A stretch of DNA of 64,000 nucleotides, from positions 160,009 to 224,008 of the forward strand of contig NZ_JHXX01000006.1 of assembly GCF_000621605.1 (NCBI RefSeq), read 5' to 3'. The notes beneath the pieces were generated by a model, which worked only from the letters and a program-made list of their open reading frames with translations, did no database searches and was not told where the DNA came from. Both the position numbers and the translations under genes were made by a program. Positions 59,851 through 64,000 of this stretch are shown here, piece after piece. Within the stretch, counting starts at the first letter, position 1. Each line of letters begins with the position of its first letter. The DNA comes from Butyrivibrio sp. MC2021. Its GTDB lineage: Bacteria; Bacillota; Clostridia; Lachnospirales; Lachnospiraceae.

Positions 59851-60693
59851 ATGCGTGAAATTGATGTTAAGCAGATAACAGAAACTGTAAAAAATATGTG
59901 TATAGACGCCAACTATGAGCTTTCCGAAGATATGAAGAAGGCCCTGTTGGATGCCAGGGACAAGGAAGAGTCCGAACTGGGAAAAAAGATCCTTTGCCAG
60001 CTGCAGGAGAATCTCGAGATTGCAGCAAGTGACAGGATTCCTATCTGCCAGGATACAGGAATGGCAGTGTTCTTTTTTAAGGTAGGTCAGGATGTTCATT
60101 TTGTGGGCGGAAGCCTTCAGGATGCCATCAACGAGGGTGTTAAGCTGGGTTATACAGAAGGATATCTTCGCAAGTCTGTAGTGGGCGATCCACTTATCAG
60201 AAAGAACACCGGAGATAATACTCCTGCGGTGGTTCATTACGAGATCGTTCCGGGAGATAAGGTTCAGATCACCTGTGCTCCCAAGGGCTTTGGCAGTGAG
60301 AACATGAGCCGCGTATTTATGCTTAAACCCGCCGACGGAGAAGAGGGCGTTAAGAATGCCATAATCCAGGCGGTTAAGGATGCAGGTCCCAATGCCTGCC
60401 CGCCCATGACTGTGGGAGTCGGTATCGGTGGAACCTTCGAGAAATGTGCTGAGATGTCAAAGGAGGCTCTTACAAGACCTGTAGGTCAGCACTCAGAGCT
60501 TGAACACATCAGAGCAATGGAAGAGGAACTCCTAACCAGGATCAACAAGCTTGGAATAGGTCCTGCCGGACTTGGCGGACGAATAACAGCCCTGGCGGTT
60601 AACATCAACACTTATCCGACACATATAGCAGGACTTCCTGTAGCAGTTAACATTTGCTGTCACGTCAATCGACATGTTACAATTACACTTTAA
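59851..60693 (+). CDS. Class I fumarate hydratase, alpha subunit
   Basis: This subunit with the beta subunit converts fumarate and malate using a [4Fe-4S] cluster. The 280 residues show PICQDTGMAVFF (first cluster Cys), NTGDNTPAVVHYEIVPGD, ENMSRVFML, ACPPMTVGVGIGGTFE (second Cys) and HVNRHVTITL near the C-terminus with a cysteine just before it. Relatives include L-tartrate dehydratase, which cannot be excluded from sequence, but the fumarase role is the usual one in this family. The beta gene follows by 59 bp. Confidence 0.93.
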   Translation: MREIDVKQITETVKNMCIDANYELSEDMKKALLDARDKEESELGKKILCQLQENLEIAASDRIPICQDTGMAVFFFKVGQDVHFVGGSLQDAINEGVKLGYTEGYLRKSVVGDPLIRKNTGDNTPAVVHYEIVPGDKVQITCAPKGFGSENMSRVFMLKPADGEEGVKNAIIQAVKDAGPNACPPMTVGVGIGGTFEKCAEMSKEALTRPVGQHSELEHIRAMEEELLTRINKLGIGPAGLGGRITALAVNINTYPTHIAGLPVAVNICCHVNRHVTITL

Positions 60694-60752
60694 TTGGGAT
60701 TAACGGTTTTACCGGCATTATCTACAATATATAGAAATATCAAGAGGTTATC

Positions 60753-61310
60753 ATGGAAAGAGAAATACATGCACCTATAGACAAGGACACAGCGAAGCAG
60801 CTCAAGGCCGGAGATATGGTTTATATTACCGGAACTATTTTCACTGCCCGAGATGCTGCTCATAAGAGAATGGCAGAAACTCTGGCCAGTGGAGGCAAGC
60901 TTCCTATAGAATTGGAAGGCAATTCCATCTATTATATGGGACCATCTCCCGCGAGAGAGGGACGCCCTATAGGCTCTGCCGGTCCAACAACTGCCAGCAG
61001 AATGGATAAGTATGCCCCCAAGCTTTTGGATCTTGGCCTTGGTGGAATGATCGGTAAGGGTAAGAGATCCCAGGCGGTGGTGGATGCCATCAAGCGCAAT
61101 GGTTCAGTTTATCTTGCTGCCATCGGCGGAGCAGGAGCTCTTTTGTCCAAGTCTATTACAGAGTCAGAGGTTGTGGCCTATGATGACCTTGGCACAGAAG
61201 CCATCAGGAAGCTCAAAGTAGAGAGATTTCCTGCCATTGTAGTAATAGACTCCGAGGGCAATAATCTCTATGAGACTGCCGTAAGAGCGTTTAACAGAGA
61301 AGATTCTTGA
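60753..61310 (+). CDS. Class I fumarate hydratase, beta subunit
   Basis: The 185-residue beta subunit has DMVYITGTIFTARDAAHKRM, YYMGPSPAREGRPIGSAGPTTASRMD, MIGKGKRSQAV and the C-terminal DLGTEAIRKLKVERFPAIVVID. These are the swivelling-domain motifs of class I fumarases. It pairs with the alpha gene immediately upstream. AAGAGG precedes the ATG. Confidence 0.94.
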   Translation: MEREIHAPIDKDTAKQLKAGDMVYITGTIFTARDAAHKRMAETLASGGKLPIELEGNSIYYMGPSPAREGRPIGSAGPTTASRMDKYAPKLLDLGLGGMIGKGKRSQAVVDAIKRNGSVYLAAIGGAGALLSKSITESEVVAYDDLGTEAIRKLKVERFPAIVVIDSEGNNLYETAVRAFNREDS

Positions 61311-61319
61311 ATAAAGTAA

Positions 61320-61348
61320 TTGACAAAGGCATCAGCTCTTTGTATAAT
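61320..61348 (+). promoter_or_regulatory. Promoter of tRNA-Ser
   Basis: TTGACA (61320-61325) and TATAAT (61343-61348), both perfect, are 17 bp apart. Confidence 0.92.
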
Positions 61349-61421
61349 TAATTTTGCGTCTGATGATTCGTCATCAGAAATATGAACTCAAAACCACATA
61401 TTGGTAGAGGGATTCAGGCAT

Positions 61422-61509
61422 GGAGAAATACTCAAGTGGCTGAAGAGGCGCCCCTGCTAAGGGTGTAGACCGTTAACGCGGTGCGCGGGTTCAAATCCCG
61501 CTTTCTCCG
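61422..61509 (+). tRNA. tRNA-Ser (anticodon GCT)
   Basis: The acceptor stem GGAGAAA/TTTCTCC, the anticodon arm CCCCT-GCTAAGG, the long variable arm GTGTAGACCGTTAACGCGGT and the T arm GCGGG-TTCAAAT-CCCGC form a class II tRNA with anticodon GCT. Confidence 0.95.
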
Positions 61510-61521
61510 TTTAGCAAATAG

Positions 61522-61555
61522 CTCCGGGAAACTTAATGTTTCCCGGAGTTTTTTT
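61522..61555 (+). terminator. Intrinsic terminator of tRNA-Ser
   Basis: CTCCGGGAAAC and GTTTCCCGGAG form a perfect 11-bp stem over TTAAT, followed by seven T. Confidence 0.95.
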
Positions 61556-61604
61556 GTGTTATTATATCTATGAAAAATCTGTATTGTTGAATAAGGGGGT
61601 TAAT

Positions 61605-64000
61605 ATGAAACCTGGTCTTGGTAGAGTCGTAGGTGGCTTACTGTCTGTTGCTGTTCTTTTTTCATCTATGGATCTTAGCGCATTCGCATATTCCGATGAA
61701 GACAACAACGAAATTATTTTTATGGAAGAATCTCCGGAGGATGCCTCTGTGGATTTATTCGAGGACGAATCCCTCGATCCCTCAGAAGATGCATCCTTAG
61801 ATGAAGATCTCCCCGAGGAATCCGAGCTTTCTTTGGATGACATCCTGGAGGAAGAGCCTTCCGATGCTGAGGAGGAGATCATTCTTTCCGACGATCCCGG
61901 GGATAGTCTGCCTTCCTCCGAGAAAAACAATTCTTCAGTTGAGGCATATGATTATGGCTCAGAAGATGAATATGCACTCCAGGCAGGAGGATTTAGAGGA
62001 AGAGGCGTTGATCATACGATTTACGACAACCTTCTTGAGAATAGATCTTTTGTAGAGGAAACATTCATAAATGATGAATCCTCCAGTGATAATCCATATT
62101 TCACCAGTGGGACCCAGTATCTGTACCAGGATGTTATGGATACATATCAGAATAAGGATTTCTGGGAATACAAGGCAATGGTGGATCTGTACTACTCTAT
62201 AGACAACATTATGGATGGAGTCAGTGAACAGATCGAAAACCTTCGTGAAAAGTATATTGATTATCTGTATGAAAAATATAGAGATGATTTTGGGACTGAA
62301 GCTGACTGGGATAAGTTCAAGGAAGAACAGTGGGAGAAATTTAAGTCCGGAGTAACTGTAAAGAATTATGAAGCAGTGCTCAGCAAGAGTCTAAGCACGG
62401 ATTACACTTCATCCATAGGGGATTCTGTAAACAATGAAAGTGCAAGGCTTCAGGAATACAGGACTGCAATTTCATACGCGAAAAAGCTTAAGGGAGCTAT
62501 GAGCGATGCTAAAGAATGGGCTTCTTTGGCCAGTGATCTGGAGGATGCCGAACAGAAATATTATCTTTATGTGGCCCTGCCAACCTATGCTGACTCTAAG
62601 GTTGAATATTGGAACACAATCAGTGATCTTTTGAATGGAAAGAAAATTAACTGTGTAACTAAAGATGACAGTATGACCCTTGCCCAGGCCTTGGAGGCTG
62701 ATGAATATGCCTTGCTGGGAAGTGATAATGATAAGTTCTTGGCGTGGAGGACAAATCTTGATCTTAATATTGGTGGAGAAAAGACAAAGAAGAGATTATC
62801 CGCAGGGGACGTGCTTGGTATTGTAACTGATTCTATGCAGAATGTGCTGGTCATAGAGTCTTTGTTTGAACAGCAGGATTCCTTGGTGTATCCGCTGAGG
62901 GCAACTCACGATATAGCTATTGCCAAAAATGACAATAAGTATGCGGGCGTTTCCGGACGTTACATTAAACTTTTGGGAAGCGACTATAACTACGAAGAGA
63001 ATGTTAATAAGGCAGTTTATGATGCTGCTATGAAGTTTGCTAATAGTTATATACAAAAAGAGATTAAGAAGGAAATTAAAAAACAGGGAAAAAACTGGAT
63101 TGTGAATGCCCTGTCATCAAGAACCGCCATTAACAGCGCATCAAGAGAAATCACTGCAATTAAGGCTGCAGGTTATCTTGAGCAGCTGGGATATATTGAT
63201 GCTACCATTAAGCTGGGAATGAAACTTAATAGTGTGGCGGACGCGGCTGATAAGATTATTGAGATTAAGTATCTCAAGATAGTAAAAGGATATGCTGTTC
63301 AGGCGTATAAAGATGATAAAACTGCTTATATAAATGCAAAAAATAGTGGTATAAATGATGACCGATTAGATGAGCTTGCGAAACATTGTCTGGATGATCT
63401 TTTTTTTATAAAGAAGCTTACTTTGCGTGCCAATGAACTTGGCTATAACACCATCAAGGCCATTGCTGAAAGCGGACTTGGAAGAGTCATTGATTGGGTA
63501 GGGGGCACCGACACGGTTTCCGGACTGACTGATAGATACAATTCAATGCAGGATAGTCTTATTGATACAGTTCTCATGCCAATTTTTGACAATCCCTTTA
63601 CTGTTAATTCGGGAGAGACACTTACTATCCAGAAAGATGGATCCAATTATGTAGGAATTTATGCCTCTAAAAAAGGAACATTTAGAATTCCAGAATTTGA
63701 GTACAGAATAGTCAATGGAATCAGATTAAATGGTGGAACATTAAGCGTATTAACATATGACTCTCAGGAGATTTATACTTCTTACCTTTACGGAAACGGA
63801 AAGGTTGTCCTCCCGGGCAGCGGAGTTTTTGCTGTTGGAGCTATCGTACCGAACGGATCCTTGACTATATCAGCTCCAGCCTCAGAGCAGACCGCTAAGA
63901 TGGTGGTTATGGGAGATCTGTACCTTAACACTAGCTGTTTTACGATTGAAGATGCCAGGGTTGAGGTAGAAGGGAATCTTCTGATCAATGCCAATGAAAA
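61605..64000 (+). CDS. Large secreted protein with an acidic N-terminal region (partial, C-terminus off the window)
   Basis: ATG 61605 follows AAGGGGG and the frame is open to the right edge (about 798 residues). A signal peptide (KPGLGRVVGGLLSVAVLFSSM, cleavage probably after AFA near residue 28) precedes a very acidic stretch (about 30-130: SPEDASVDLFEDES, DDILEEEPSDAEEE). A helical region (about 160-620) with no recognised domain follows. From about 665 the sequence turns beta-rich with repeated short strands (FRIPEFEYRIVNGIRLNGGTLSVL, LYGNGKVVLPGSGVFAVGAIV), like the start of a beta-helix or adhesin-type repeat. A surface or secreted role is inferred. Confidence 0.75.
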   Translation, partial: MKPGLGRVVGGLLSVAVLFSSMDLSAFAYSDEDNNEIIFMEESPEDASVDLFEDESLDPSEDASLDEDLPEESELSLDDILEEEPSDAEEEIILSDDPGDSLPSSEKNNSSVEAYDYGSEDEYALQAGGFRGRGVDHTIYDNLLENRSFVEETFINDESSSDNPYFTSGTQYLYQDVMDTYQNKDFWEYKAMVDLYYSIDNIMDGVSEQIENLREKYIDYLYEKYRDDFGTEADWDKFKEEQWEKFKSGVTVKNYEAVLSKSLSTDYTSSIGDSVNNESARLQEYRTAISYAKKLKGAMSDAKEWASLASDLEDAEQKYYLYVALPTYADSKVEYWNTISDLLNGKKINCVTKDDSMTLAQALEADEYALLGSDNDKFLAWRTNLDLNIGGEKTKKRLSAGDVLGIVTDSMQNVLVIESLFEQQDSLVYPLRATHDIAIAKNDNKYAGVSGRYIKLLGSDYNYEENVNKAVYDAAMKFANSYIQKEIKKEIKKQGKNWIVNALSSRTAINSASREITAIKAAGYLEQLGYIDATIKLGMKLNSVADAADKIIEIKYLKIVKGYAVQAYKDDKTAYINAKNSGINDDRLDELAKHCLDDLFFIKKLTLRANELGYNTIKAIAESGLGRVIDWVGGTDTVSGLTDRYNSMQDSLIDTVLMPIFDNPFTVNSGETLTIQKDGSNYVGIYASKKGTFRIPEFEYRIVNGIRLNGGTLSVLTYDSQEIYTSYLYGNGKVVLPGSGVFAVGAIVPNGSLTISAPASEQTAKMVVMGDLYLNTSCFTIEDARVEVEGNLLINANE

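Overview
The window looks like a chromosomal segment of an anaerobic, flagellated Firmicute of the family Lachnospiraceae, most likely Butyrivibrio or a close relative. Pointers are the reverse rubrerythrin with a PerR-type regulator, LuxS/MtnN, a SUF cluster in C-B-D-S-U order, a two-subunit class I fumarase, flagellin with FliS and a DUF6240-like protein, a clostridial-type Tad locus, and leader sequences and ribosome binding sites of Gram-positive style. This assignment rests on gene recognition, not on a database search.

Layout. 1-4934: a MATE transporter with C-terminal ATPase-like and HD domains (running off the left edge), an oxidative-stress pair (perR, rubrerythrin), an RpiR regulator and luxS. 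4949-8657: mtnN, about 1.1 kb of gene-free DNA full of structured repeats, and pgi. 8967-16629: two two-component systems, an RluA-type pseudouridine synthase, an O-antigen-ligase-like protein and a small unknown protein. 16821-23648: surface and membrane proteins (DUF3810-like metalloprotein, two lipoproteins, a secreted protein, a zinc-ribbon membrane protein, and a membrane protein with a tetranucleotide repeat at its start). 23655-25403: a Fur-family repressor with its probable target, a heavy-metal exporter, and tRNA-Gly. 25625-30713: the SUF iron-sulfur cluster operon. 31106-35505: a truncated nuclease-like gene, a YgjP-type metallopeptidase, an MBL hydrolase, a probable type VII-secreted lysozyme-like effector with a candidate immunity partner, a repeat-rich remnant and tRNA-Lys. 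35801-42763: tatD, rsmA, a 1039-residue TPR/AAA-like protein and glgB.

42859-47661 is a small flagellar operon (DUF6240-like protein, flagellin, FliS) behind a good sigma-28 promoter. 47935-57711 is a ten-gene Tad (type IVc) pilus operon with two prepilin peptidases, TadZ, TadA, TadB, TadC, Flp pilin, a DUF5702-like protein, two TadE-like pseudopilins and an FHA protein. 57751-61310 holds a flavodoxin/SCP2 protein, a rhomboid protease, a HIT protein and the two fumarase subunits, followed by tRNA-Ser and a large secreted protein that runs off the right edge.

The intergenic DNA is unusually rich in long inverted repeats. The most striking are a 145-nt element present twice with compensatory base changes in its stems (4949-5093 and 6331-6473), three very long imperfect palindromes (6846-7063, 12105-12380, 19629-19965), and an eight-unit tetranucleotide tract that leaves the only well-placed ATG of a membrane-protein gene out of frame, which points to phase variation.
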